A DNA stretch of 64,000 bases from Blastobasis lacticolella. Lineage: Eukaryota > Arthropoda > Insecta > Lepidoptera > Blastobasidae. The notes under the pieces were generated by a model, which worked only from the letters and a program-made list of their open reading frames with translations, was not told the origin of the DNA and ran no database searches. The translations under genes and the position numbers were made by a program. This document shows positions 10,010 to 22,600 of this stretch, piece after piece. The DNA lies in contig LR990039.1 of the NCBI GenBank assembly GCA_905147135.1, forward strand, positions 31,865,708 to 31,929,707, written 5' to 3'. The stretch's first letter is position 1; every line of letters begins with the position of its first letter.

Positions 10010-12750
10010 TTTTACTTTTAATTATTTATTTTTATTTTTCAGTTTATTGTACACATGAAACTTTGAGGAAAAATACATAGTTACATACACCAGGCGCTTC
10101 TTATTTCTTAGAAGAAATCTCTTCCAGCAGGCCTATCAAAGAGATATGTGATAATTAGTCGCAGATCAGACATGCACAATATCTAACTAAATATACATAC
10201 ACATATAATAAACTACATATACCAATACATAAAATACATAGATACCTACAAATTATCTATTGGCATTGTAGTGCTCTTTCACACGTTTCTTATAATACCG
10301 AAAGATTTACTATCGCGTATTTCATACGGCAGAGTTCCACAATCTTGCAGCATGAACAATGAAGGAGTAGGAATAGAAATCGGAATGGTGAGGAGGTATT
10401 GCTAACGAGGTTCGTACACTGGGACGACAATGTTTGTCTAGTGGACGGGAGAAATGAAAACGTTCAGTGAGATATAAAGGACGGGTTATAAAGAGTAGAA
10501 AGGATGTAAGCATTCCTACGTAGTCAAATTCGGAGCCACTTGAGTTGAGATCAATATCTTGAGACATGGTCGTACTTACGTAAGCCAAAATTAAAGCGTA
10601 TGCATAAGTTTTAAGTCGCTCTAGCTTACTTAAAAGCTCCTCAGTGGCATCCAGATAGCAGCAGTCTGCATAGTCTAAAAGAGGAAGGAGAAGAGTTTGA
10701 GCGAGAATGATTTTAGTTAGAAAACTTTGGAGATGTTTGATAGAGTGGAACGAAAAATGCTTCTTCTTACTGACCTCATTGACCTGATACACCCAGGACA
10801 AATTGGGCTCTAAAATCAAACTAGGTTTTTGGCTTTTTTGTTGAGTGGAATGGAAATTCCATCGTAACAAATTTGGTGGATAACCGTATCAGACTCAAGC
10901 CGCCGACACATATACGGGCTACCTATAAGCATAACTTGAGACTTCTTCGGGTTTACCAACAGACCATAAGACTTGGCCCAGGAACAAATGCGCTTTTAGT
11001 CATCGTTAATTCAACTAAAAGCATCCTCGATGTCAGTGATTCTAAAATGGCGGTATACTTGCAAGTCGTCAGCATAAAGATGGTACTTGGAGAGGATGAC
11101 AGAGGTAACCGTGTTGAAAAAATCGAGAAAAGGAGAGGGGGAACTGAACTCCACCCTGCGGTACACCTGCGGCTATACCACAACATTCCGAGAAAATTTT
11201 GTCAGAGCAGACCCGCTGCAAGCGACCACGCAGATATGAGTCAAACCACGTTATCACGGAAGGAGAGATATTAAGAGAGCGAAGAACAGCAAGAAGAACA
11301 TCAAAGTCTACAGAATTAAAAGGACTGCTAAAATCGAGCAAAGTCAGAATCGTTAAACACTTATCCTCCAACGCAAGACGGATGTCATCGGTGACTTTTA
11401 GCAGTGCTGTGACGGTACTGTCATCATCACAGCTCGTAACAATCCACTGCTGGACTTAGGGCCCCTCCCACGAGGTTATTGCCATAATCTCCACGATTGG
11501 AAGGCGGGTTGGAGATCGCAGTGTTTAAATATAACAATCGAAAATGCTGCTGCCCATTTTCCAGACTACGGAGACTCTTGATATTTTGACGGTACTGTGA
11601 CCTGGTCGAAAACTAGATTGGAAAGTGGAAACTAGACAGTTTGAAGTCAGGTACTCAGTGAGCTGACAATGGATGATGTGTTCAAGGACCTTGGAGAGGA
11701 ATGGTAGCACGGATATGGAACGGAAATCAGAAAAGGAAGAAGGATTGGAGATCTTTGGAAGTGGGAGAACGTTGGCAAGTTTCCAAGCCGACGGGAAAAA
11801 ACTCGTTGCCAGTGAATGGTTGAAAATGTGACAGAGAATTGGAGAAATATCTTACGAGGACAGAGGTTGTCGCTGCCTACTGCAGTAGAAGTGATAGAAA
11901 GTATATGCTTCTTAACATCCTCCTCCGTGACATATTTAAAGGAAAAAGACATACTCAGAGGGAGTGGCTTACTATTTACCTACGCTATAGTACAAGCCTT
12001 TATATTTGGGTCTAAGGTAACAGGTAGCGAAAAGAAATTGCGATTGAGTGAATTTAGATCAACAGAGCGATCTAGAGACATTGGAGATTTACCAATACCT
12101 AGATATCTAAGGTACGCCCAGACCTTTGCTAGGGCTGATCCATTAACCGACTTATGAATATGGCGTCTCCTGGCATCCCTACACTGACGACTGCAATAAT
12201 TTCGAAGGTACCTATAGCGTTCATGGTTTTGCTCGCTCGGATATTTGCTAAAGCGCCGCTTTGCAGTCACGCTTCGCCATCAAAGATTTAATTTCTTCCT
12301 TAATCTACGGCGCGGGCGCTTGTCTCAATTTTACCCTTTTCAGCGTGGTTGTCATATAGCCGAGAAAGAACGGATTTAATTTTTTCAACCTTTAAGTCAA
12401 TGATATCAGGACTAAGATCAGGAGTCCAATTAATACTTGCTGCGTCACTTTTCAACACTTCCAAGTTAATCCGCCCGAAACTACGGCAGAAGGTATATTT
12501 TGGTTTACGTTAGAGAGAAATATTAAATCATGATATTAGAAGGGGGCGGAAAATTGGCCATGAACAGCAATTTTTTCTAGAGAAGAAGTATCAAGAAGAC
12601 AAGGGGAGCAATTTGGAGAATGATGCGTTGCAGAAAGTGGGAGTATATGCAGATTGACCGAGGATTAGAGAGTCTGTAACTTGTTGGAGTGTCCGTCATT
12701 TTTGAGCAAACATATATTAAAGTCCCCTATCATTGCGAATAAGTGTAAAG
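10010..12750 (-). pseudogene. Jockey-like LINE, degenerate
   Basis: Read on the minus strand: an endonuclease remnant near 12740-12640 (MIGDFNICLLKNDGHSNK), a linker with RRFSKYPSEQNHERYRYLRNYCSR, the RT fingers (LPFLSKVLEHIIHCQL, then TFQSSFRPGHSTV), RT palm pieces (LTILTLLDFSSPFNSVDF and AAGVPQGGV), and the C-terminal region to 10322 (PLLDYADCCYLD .. RLWNS). The copy is broken by frameshifts and by a 165-bp insert at 11422-11586. The 3' end is an A/T-rich tail near 10012-10045. Domain order fits the Jockey superfamily; the exact family is not identified. Confidence 0.75.
11422..11586 (-). mobile_element. Mini-RTE (non-autonomous RTE derivative), truncated copy
   Basis: This insert lies inside the Jockey-like RT between two copies of the 12-bp direct repeat TGACGGTACTGT (11410-11421 and 11587-11598). 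Removing it rejoins RPGHSTV with TALLKVTDDI in frame. On the minus strand it runs from an RTE-type 5' UTR segment (GGGCAGCAGCATTTTC, ACTGCGATCTCC) straight into an RTE-type 3' end (CCTAAGTCCAGCAGTGGA) and a GATGATG tail. No coding region lies between. The longest relative is at 46092-46346. Confidence 0.75.
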
Positions 12751-12979
12751 CCAGGGAGTGTTTACCCGTATTAAAAAGTTGAATGAACATTCAAATTTAA
12801 ATATGTATGATAAAGGTAGGTGGAAGTCAGTAGCTTGTCGCAGATTGCCGATCGCTGTTTTAAAGCTCCGATGTGCACAATTTCGACTAGCCATTATATC
12901 ATCATCATATCGGAGATCATACCTCAAGGCAGATGTAGATAGTAAGTTTATAATGTACACCTTACTTATTTTTTATAGA

Positions 12980-13195
12980 AAGTAGTCAGGTGTTTGACTG
13001 CCATCTCACCTGATGTTAAATACAGATGCAGTCTACGATGGCGCATACCTGTCTATTAAATATCTATTTATCTCTTGTCTTAAAGATACCCAAGTTGTAG
13101 CGCTCAGGGAAAACATGTGCATGCAGCGAGTTCCAGTCCCTTGCCTTTCGCAACAAAAATGAATTAGAACGACTTCCCACCTCAACTATTGGACG
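12980..13195 (-). pseudogene. LINE reverse-transcriptase C-terminal scrap
   Basis: The minus strand reads RKARDWNSLHAHVFPERYNLGIFKTR, the terminal motif of Jockey/CR1-group RT proteins (compare AKEWNALPASVFPDHCNLDAFK at 28367-28804). Only about 60 codons remain. It lies just downstream of the last UGT exon and is not part of it. Confidence 0.6.
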
Positions 13196-13430
13196 TACTT
13201 ATTAAAATGAAGCATTACGTTCCTATTCCTTTGATTTACTCAGTTATCGCTTTTCAATGGTGTGGTGGTACAAGTAGATACAAGAGAATAAATAGGCGAT
13301 ATATAAAAATACATTATAATTTAAGTATCATCTCTAAACAATACTATATAATGCACACCTTACACAAAACCAAACTGAACAATAATGCACAACGATAACA
13401 ATTCTTTTTACAACTTAATCGCAGGTACCT

Positions 13431-13695
13431 TTAATTTTTCTTTAATTTGTTAGACTTTTTCTTAGAGCAGAATATTTTTTTAAGAATTTTCTTCAAGACA
13501 CATAAGACAACTAAGACAAGTGCCATGAGATCGAGATATAGTTTCTGGTACCAAGGTACCATCAAGGCGGGGGATCGCAGATGCGGCGCGCCGCGCGTGC
13601 GCACGACGTGCTCCGTCCAGTGCACCAGCTCGCGCGCAGGTGTCGCCACGCGGTCGTGGTAGATCACCGATAATTCCTTCACTTTCTTGCGGTAC
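13431..13695 (-). CDS. UGT exon 8 (membrane anchor and tail)
   Basis: 265 bp to the stop at 13431-13433, acceptor CTACAG|GTACCG. It encodes YRKKVKELSVIYHDR, ELVHWTEHVVRTRGAPHLRS, the membrane helix LDLMALVLVVLCVL and a basic tail. No clear AATAAA poly-A signal was pinned down within the next 300 bp; AT-rich sequence follows. Confidence 0.95.
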
Positions 13696-16600
13696 CTGTA
13701 GCAAAAGATCATCAATGAATTTATTTACTTATTTAGTTACTAATTATATTTCTTGCTTTCGTCACTCCCGTTGTTGTGTTTATGAAATTCTACAAGATCA
13801 TTATATTACATGTGTAATTATTAAATTATTATTCTTACTTATCATCAGCGAGTACTTTGCCAACTGCAACTTTTAAATTGTCGACGAGCGAGTAACTAAA
13901 CTCAACTTCCAGTCCCATTTCTTTTTTGACCATTCTTTTAACGTTGACAAATTGATCACCAAAAACTGGAATTCCGACAACTGGTACGCCAAAATGTATG
14001 GCTTCGGTAGTAGATAATAAACCACCATGAGTGATGAAGAGGACGCAATTTGGATGTTCTGAAATAATTTGTAATTTTAATATAACATTCAGACATTTGT
14101 AGCGCATTAACAATTATTTCCTAAAAACTGAAACATACGTAGTATACTCGGCTGCGGGGCCCATTGCACAATATGAACGTTCGGCGGTAGATTAAGTAAA
14201 GCTTCTTCAAATTTCCACAGTACTGTTTGTTTCAGTTCACCAAACATTTTCAGAAGATTAATTTTTATTTCCTGTGGCCAATCTTTGCTTTTCAAATTGG
14301 AACCCATGCTGAAATATATCACGCCGTGTTTTGCGTTGTCCATAATTTTCTTCAAATCCTGTAACATTTTATTTGGACATTTTACGACTAGAACACTATA
14401 CAATCTGGACATTATAATAGCTAGAGGATAGATTATATGGAATTCAAAAAAAAGACCGCTACTGCATATAAATTTTGAATCTTACATCAGGTAATGGCTT
14501 TACTCTCTCATCAATGTGGTATCCACCAATGGGTTTATAGTTTTGCGGCAGTCTGGTAGCTTCTCCCATAGAAACATGAGAATTGCCAAGTATCAAAGAA
14601 GCATTGTATTTTACAACATCCAACGGCTGGTATTGAACACCCCTTTTTTCTGCCAAGGGTTTAAATACTTTTTCGTAAGTATTGCCTTCTGTTCCAGCAT
14701 AATAACTGAAATAAAGTATTGCTTTAAAATAATTTTATTATGTAGAACCTCGAGTCGATTTGCTACCATTTTGGGGTGCAAAATATATTCCTTAACGTCG
14801 TGTACCTAGGTAATGGTCAGACGACTAAATATTAGATAGTGAAAAAAAAACATAGTCCACATGGTGAGCAACCTAAATAGGCCAGTGAGGAGAAATCCGA
14901 AATTTTAATATCTATCGATCACTTTATGTGTAAAAATGTCGAAAGCGGTATATCTTGCTAGATATCGCAAAGATGTACATTAACTACCGACACATGCCGA
15001 ACAAACACCCCCTACTAAGTCTATTCATATTCAAATATCTTCTGAACTACTGGACCTTACACTTATTTAAGAAGAATAGTGATGTTCATAATATTAATAC
15101 GAGAAATAAAGATAAGCTTGTTGCTGGTGCTTGTCGTCTAGCCAAAGTCCACAAATCATTTATGGGTCAATGTGTACGCTTTTATAATAAGGTTCCAACA
15201 GATATTCAGAATTTACCATTGAATAAATTTAAAGTCGCTATAAAAAACAAATTATGTCAAAAAAGTTATTATAGTATATCTGAATATGTAAATGACAAAA
15301 GTCCATGGGACTGAACTACTGTTCTATACAGGTATTTACTTTTAAGATAGTATATAGGACAAATAATGTATTAGTACATAAGACATGTTTAAAAAAAAAA
15401 GAATAACGTAGGCTCTGTGGGTTTCTTGCCGTTTCTTTTCCCCACGGAGAACCACCTTGGAAGCGGCGTTAATTTTCCTTCCTCTCCCACACATGGTGTC
15501 TCCTGTCTGCGCTAGGGTAGGGGTAGGGTAGTAGTTAGAGTAGGGGTAGGGTAGGGTAGGGTTGGAGTAAGATAGAGGTAAGGTAGTATAGAGTTGGGTA
15601 GGGGTAAGATAGTGGTAGGGTCGGGGTAAGATACTGGTAGGGTAGGGGTAAGGTAGTGGTAGGGTAGGGTTAAGGCAATGGTAGGATAGGGTAGGGGTAA
15701 GGTAGCGATAGGGAAGGGATAGGATAGAGTAGGGTGGTAGCGACTACCTACCACATACAGCATGTGTGATGCACGCTCACTTAAAAGTCTGTCTGGCGGT
15801 GGCGTGGGGGCCGGGTCGCTCTTTTCCCTCAAATATGGTTGAATTGGACGATGGCTGGGCCCTGCGTTATACTCGTGAACGGGTGCTGCCTTGGTGGACT
15901 GGCTTACTCTTGCTGTAGTTTTAGGTGGTTTTTTTTTCTTAATTATACTAGACATACCTATATAATATAATAAAGCGTTCCGGCTCTGCCTGGCATTGTC
16001 GAGCACGGTTCGGTTGGCGAGGGATACGTTTATCTACGGTCATAGGGCGGTCAGCGTGTCACTGTGTGTTTCCTTCCTACTTTCCTATCCCCCACATTTT
16101 TGACGATTGAAAGAGATATTTATTGTCCTAATCAATAAAGAAATTTTGATTTGATTTGATTTGATTTGACCGATTTCGTTAAAATGAAGCTACGAATAAT
16201 TCTGATTAAAAGGACTTTCAAAGGAAAAAAACCGCATTGAAATTGGTGTATCCGTTCGGGATCTACATTTAGACCGAGACACTCGTTAAACTTAGAACAA
16301 AAATTAAACTAAAACAAAGTGTTTTGTAAGATAATGTTTTTACTAACATGCAAAATACTCTATTTTATAATAATATACCAACACGAGACGCCACTCGGCT
16401 CTCGAGACTGTTCAATCAGTTTCCGGTCCAGCGGTAGACCTTGATCAACCGCGCTTCGCCAAATACTGTTAGCGTTTGGCACACCTTCACTTGGCATCAC
16501 CTTGGCAATTCAACTAGCCTCAAAAGTTCGAAATGGTCACCCATCCAGTTCCTGGACTAACGTTGCTTAACCTAGGATTTCGGTCTAACCATCTTTATTT

Positions 16601-19600
16601 TATGAGACTAGCTTTTGCCCGCGAAATCGTTTTAAGGCAACTTATCTTTCCCCACACCCACTATTTTAAATGACCTCCCTAATGTATGAAAGCTAGTACT
16701 ACGGAGAGGTCAAGCTAGTTCTACCCAACCGAAATAAATGAAACATGACCTACATTTTAAGTTAGACCCCAATCTCGAATTTTGAAAACCCCATCAAAAT
16801 TCGATTGGCGTCGGTTTCGGTTAAGTTAATTTTCATTTTGTTAGATTTATAATTGTCAGGACAGATAAGGTTTGTATGAAAGAAAAAATAAGGTTAGGGG
16901 TATAATAGGGGTTCAAAGATGCAATAAGTGCATTGGAGCAATGTGAGTATCGTGCATTCATACCAATATCAAAGACAAGATCCGAGAGGCAACAAAGTAG
17001 GCAGAACAGACAGCTTTCTACCCAACAGACTAATGATTCACGAAGAGTGACAATATGCCGTTGGGTAGTAGAAGAAATTAACATACTTTACTGTTGCGGC
17101 TCGAAAAATGAAGGAGGAATTTCGTATTTGCCTGCGCATTATTAAATGCTTTTGGCGGGATTTGGCGCCAAAAGCATTTAATATGCTATATATGCTTTTG
17201 GCGCCAAATCCCCAAATGTCCCCAATCATTTGAGCGATATACCTACTCGTAGTTATAGATAACAATATCAACCAACGTTGAGCTAGTTTTTGCCAATAAA
17301 TGCAGGTATTGGCTTACACGAATTCCCCATTTTAGCAATGAATGAAATAACAATCGCGTTGAGGATTTACCAAAAAACTCAAGCCAGAAGCTATTACGGG
17401 GAACCATTGATTTACGGTTTAGTAGATCAATGCGGGGAACACACCAAATCCAAATTTAATAGAAGTATGCGGGGAAAATATATTATATATTTCCAGAAGC
17501 CCACTGGATGTTGCGAGCAAAATTTGTACAAAAATATAAATAAGACTTTATAAATAAAATGTATATAGCCTTTGAAAAATAATATAATATTCTTTTCTTA
17601 TTCTGCTATAGTAATAATAACAATCATACAAAACATTTTGATTTAGTTTAATTTTTGTTCTAACGTTAACCCATCTATCTGTAGCTCCCGAACGGATAGA
17701 CCAAATTCAATGCGTTTTTTTTTTCATTTTATAGCTCTTTTAATTGAATTTATTTGATCTAAATCGGGTCAATAGTTTAGAAGATATTTGATTATCAGTA
17801 GACTTAGTAGAGGGTATTTGATCGGCATGTGCCGGTAGTTAATGTACATCTTTGATCTGTGATATACCGCTTTCGACATTTTCGAACATAAAGTGATGGA
17901 TAGATAGTTAAATTTCCTATCGATTAGCATAAGTTTTATGAGTGGTATAAAGTGGGTGGTGACTGAAATAAATCTCCGTCAAACATACTATGCTATTTTT
18001 AACGGCGAATTTTTGTATAATTCTCATAACTCATAAAAGAAATACGGGCATTGTCGGTTCGGTGCAATATGCTTGCATGTAGGTTTGCCAAAAGCAATAA
18101 GAATATAAAGGGCATTTTGCCAGTGTTTTTATATGTGCCAACTCTGGTACAGGTATAAGAGGGTGTCCTTCAGTAAAATAAGAGTGCAGTATAATGATGC
18201 ATACCGCATTCTTATGAAGTTGCCGAGATACTGCAGCGCATCTAGCAGGTTCGCCGAGGCGGCGATGCCCTTTTTTTCTTGCCATTATTAGGACACGTAT
18301 AGTTTTCTTTTGGGAACGAATACGCCATAGTAATAATAATATTGTATTATTAGTAACGCGAGACCTGACAAGCCCTATTATAAGACATTGGTTATCGATA
18401 CATCGTGATCCAAACAAGAAATAATGTAAATTTGCTTTAAATATTTTATTTTTATTATATATTAATTATTTTAATCATAATGTACTATTATTATTATTAT
18501 ATGTAATTGTACAATGGCTCTATTGGCTGAATAAATAACTTTTTTATTATAATATTATTATAACTACTTATAGCATCCGTTCCAATTTCGTGATAATATT
18601 TTTAAAGCCAGAGGTCCCGAGTTCGAATCCCGCCCCGGCCAGGCGACTGGATGTGTAACCATTTTCCCCTGGTAACAGAGTCATGGAGGTCAGATGGCAG
18701 TCGCTCCTCTGTAATTACCTGACCTGCCAAATCCTGGATCATGGTCACGGCGGACCCCGGGCCCTCGTACGCGAGAGCACAACCGGGATATTAACGCAAA
18801 GATGATTATTATTATTTTTTATCTTCAATTAAGTATCTGAATATTATATTTTTTATTTATTGCATACAAAGCCCTGTTATAAGTATTCCGACCCCGAACC
18901 GAGATAAATTATTCAAATAGGTCAAGCGGTTTTTGAGTTTTAGCGAAACTAACGTACAGCAATTGCGATATGGAGAGGAGACTTACGAGTGATTATAGTG
19001 AAAGTTCGTGTGGAATAGTGCTACAGAAGAATTTTAGTACCTATAATTTATGGATAAGTTGTAATATCCTAGTCTTTTAGTGTTTCGTTCAATTGGCTAA
19101 TTTTCATCGAGACGAACCTCCAAACTGACCTCGTAAACAATTATTCCATCATAAACCCAGTTGCATCATAATCCATGCATCCCTCATAAACACAGGAATA
19201 GTTTTCAAAGTGAGGAAGTTCCTGCGGTTTTGGCCATTGACACATTTAATGAATTATTAACGTTTGGAAGAAAGTAACTCCCATTGATAACAGATGAAGG
19301 TATGAATAGGAGTAAAATGATATTTAACAGTTTGATTATCATCTCATATTATTGCGCAAAATACTTACAGCTCTATGAAACCGTAACCCATTGCTTGATA
19401 AGCCAATTCTGTTAGTCTTTGGGTGAACGTGTATGGCACGACACTACTAGACATGATATCTGCATTGTAAGCTGGATTCAATGCTTCGTCAATCAGTCTC
19501 AACACCATCCAGTGTGGTTCACATGTGGACACCCAGATATAAGGAGCGTTGAATAGCATTGATAACCTGTAACGAAGCGAAACATACAGTAGAATACGCG

Positions 19601-22600
19601 ATTCTATAGAATGTCAAATTTTAGCTTTATTCCTCTGGTAGTGGAAGCTTTGCTTGGATACAGCAGTCAGTCATTTTCCTTTTTCTTTACATAGATTGCA
19701 TAATCCTAACCAAATAGGTACTTACTATCTAAGTTATTAGTTTAATCCTATTGTAATATAAAGAATCAGTACATACCCCGAAGAAAATTCAAGGAACGTC
19801 CACTCAAGAAGGACCAAATCAAAATGTTCATTTGGATTTTCAATGAAAGTTTTAAATTGGTCTGTTTCGAACGTCAGCACATTTAGTTGCAGCATCATAT
19901 TAATCAACATCGACATTTCCATATCAGTTTCTTTTTCTAAAATCGACTCTAAACTCATCATTTTTTCTGAAATAGATAAGTTGTTAAGTAGAATATTTTT
20001 TTGCAGAGCTAGTTATTTATTTAAACAAATATCTTAATTTGGTATCATCGCTATGCTCGCAGTCTCAGTGCAGGGTTACAGTTGGAACCTAACATAACCA
20101 ACCATGTCTCCAGACGAACTGATGGTAGATCGATGGAGCGGAGTCGTGTTGGGAGTGGAGCGGTCTGCACGCGTCTTGGCAAGCGTAGTGTGGCATGTTG
20201 GGCCGGGTATCTTAAAAAGGTGGCGACTAATTGCTCTTTGGGCGAGACCTACGTTTAGCAAAGGACGGCTATAGACTGATCGACCAAAACAAGCAATCTC
20301 TAAATCTATCGCCATTTTAATATGTGAACAATACCTAACTTCTCTCTCTTAACTCATTTCGTACTAGGGCAAACTACTTGGTGAGTTCGCTCTATCGTCG
20401 ACGTTATTTTTGCGTCTAACCTAAGATGCAAGTCAATAAAATAAAATAAGTACTAATAATTGTAAGCTTTTTGACACTTTAGTTAAGAACCATACCATCA
20501 TATTCCATAGTCTGCAAAGTGGAACTGACATCTATAACACGCAGATTCTCTTGGGTCTTCTTCGGTACGAATGGAGTGACGTATGTGACCTAAAATATTT
20601 AAATACATTATTAATTGTTTAATTTGTTTTTTATGTTTTTGTAATTCACAAGCTAATTGTACAAATAACATTTTTAAACATTTAAATATTAAGTATATAC
20701 TATGTTTCAAGTGTTTGCTTTACTCCTACTTAGGTTAAAGAAGACAATAAAGAAAACAAGAAGGAAATCATTTTGGCCACACTCGTAATCCTGTTTTGTA
20801 ACTAGTACCGGTTACTAAATAGTTATTAGATAATAATCAACTGCACTTCAAAATAAATTCACTTTGAACCTTTTATCTTAATTTGTGAAACGCAAACAAC
20901 GAATGCAAACAAAATAATTACCTACTTCTTGAACTTTCCCATTAAAACTATATCTTGAAAAATATTACTTTTATTTTTACAAGGATGAAATACAAAAATA
21001 AACTGTAAGTGAAGTAATTCGTTTGTATGGTTTCCATCACTGTTTATTAAACATACTTCGTTCGTGATACTTATAGTTTCACATTTTTTTTGTTGAAGCA
21101 GAGTTAAAACGAATTTCACGACGAACGGTGATACAACCGGCCATCATAAAGCATTATAATAGGTAGATCTAGGGTCTTACAATAATAAAGTACATGAGAT
21201 AAGAGAAAAATATGAGGTGTTCGGTGTGTGCCTTCTAATGCCTTTCACTTTTTAGTTTAATTATTTTTTTTCTGAATAAGTCCGTCTGTAAGTAATTTTT
21301 TTTTTTTTTTTTTATGTCATACGGTAGGCAAACAGGCAAGCGGGCCTGATGGAAAGTGTTCACCACTGCCTATAGACATTAGCAACACCAAGAGTATCGC
21401 TAATGCGTTGCCCACCTCTATAACACGTTGCTCTGGCAGCAAAAAGCAAATGCCACTCCACTGCCAAAGCCACGGTTCCCCAAATCCCCACCCCATGGAG
21501 CACTGGAAACCTTACTCACCGGCAGAAACACAATACTATTTAAAAGAGTATTATTTAGCTGCGATATTCTGTAAGGTGGAGGTACTTCCCCAGTCGGGCG
21601 GCTCCAATTCGAACGAGATACCCCGCTATGCCCTACCTCTCTTAAAATTTAGTTAATTAGTTTTTCAATTAAAAACTGGAATGTAATAATGTCATGCATG
21701 CTTTCATTCATTCCAAATGCATGAAATAACTGTGTCAAACTGACGCATTTTGGACTACTTCTTTTTACAGAAATTGAATCATTGTCTTTTTCATGCTCCT
21801 CTTATACCATATATTTTTGATGAAAATAATATTAATTTGAGAATACATGGCGAATATTGTAATTACACCAGTATTTCAATGTAAAATGGAATTGGACACA
21901 GATAAATAAAATTTACTTCAAAATCAGATATCAAAATAAATCTGTGAGTAGGTAAACGGTTATTCAATTTATCATAAAATGGTTGTCATGTTTACCGAGA
22001 GATAGATACATACAGTTTGAAAACCGAAAAGAAAATTCTTCTTAAGTAACTGGTTATAAAAAAAGGAAGGAGGAAAATTCTTGGTCAGAACCGTTTATGA
22101 AGTTACGGTTAGGTTACGTTAGCGGCTGAAAGGAAGGAAATGGGGGCTATGAATTTACTAATCAACACACTTTGCCAAGTTATTTTTACCAAGATCTAAG
22201 CCAAACATATAGGTAGGTATGTTTCGTTACAGGACGTCCTGAGTCTAGATGGAGCGACGATCTGTGCAAAACGGCTCACAGTGATTGGATTCGCGAATCT
22301 GAAGACCGGTCTAAGTGGCGCGCCTTGGGGGAGGCCGTTTCAATTATCATCAGGTTCAAGCATAGCCCAAATAGTTCACTGTTGGACTCGAGCCTCCTCG
22401 ACACTAGTGGATGGTTTCGCCATAATCTCCATCTCTGGCAGGTTTAAAATGCACAACAGAAATCCTACAGCCTACGGATATCTTTACGCTAAGCAAGAAG
22501 ATTTGTTGAATTCAGAAAATGATCTAAGAAAACTGTCGCAGAGGCCTAGATGGTCAAGGTTACCAATTCTTATTTGTTACAGTGAATAATTGTGAATAAT

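Larger units (their letters stand above)
14900..17922. mobile_element. 3-kb element with long inverted terminal arms, in UGT intron 4
   Basis: The left arm (14900-15056 continued at 16172-16330) and the right arm (about 17620-17922) are imperfect reverse complements over roughly 300 bp. Examples are GAAAGCGGTATATC .. GATGTACATTAACTACCG on the left and their complements near 17832-17878, and GAACAAAAATTAAACTAAA near 16291 against TTTAGTTTAATTTTTGTTC near 17644. The left arm is split by a LINE at 15057-16167. The 1.3-kb centre has no recognisable ORF. The element type is unknown; foldback-like or a large MITE are options. Confidence 0.6.

Noticed and set aside
15510..15740. Interstitial telomere repeat
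   Set aside because: The insect telomere unit is TTAGG; here the units are GGTAGGG/GGTAAGG without a regular TTAGG register.
15512..16006. Proline-rich 164-codon frame on the minus strand
   Set aside because: It is the translation of the GGTAGGG minisatellite plus a LINE 3' UTR; no conserved domain and low complexity.
18606..18645. tRNA gene suggested by GAGTTCGAATCCCG
   Set aside because: Only the B-box half is tRNA-like; no cloverleaf can be folded, and the downstream sequence is that of a SINE with repeat tail.
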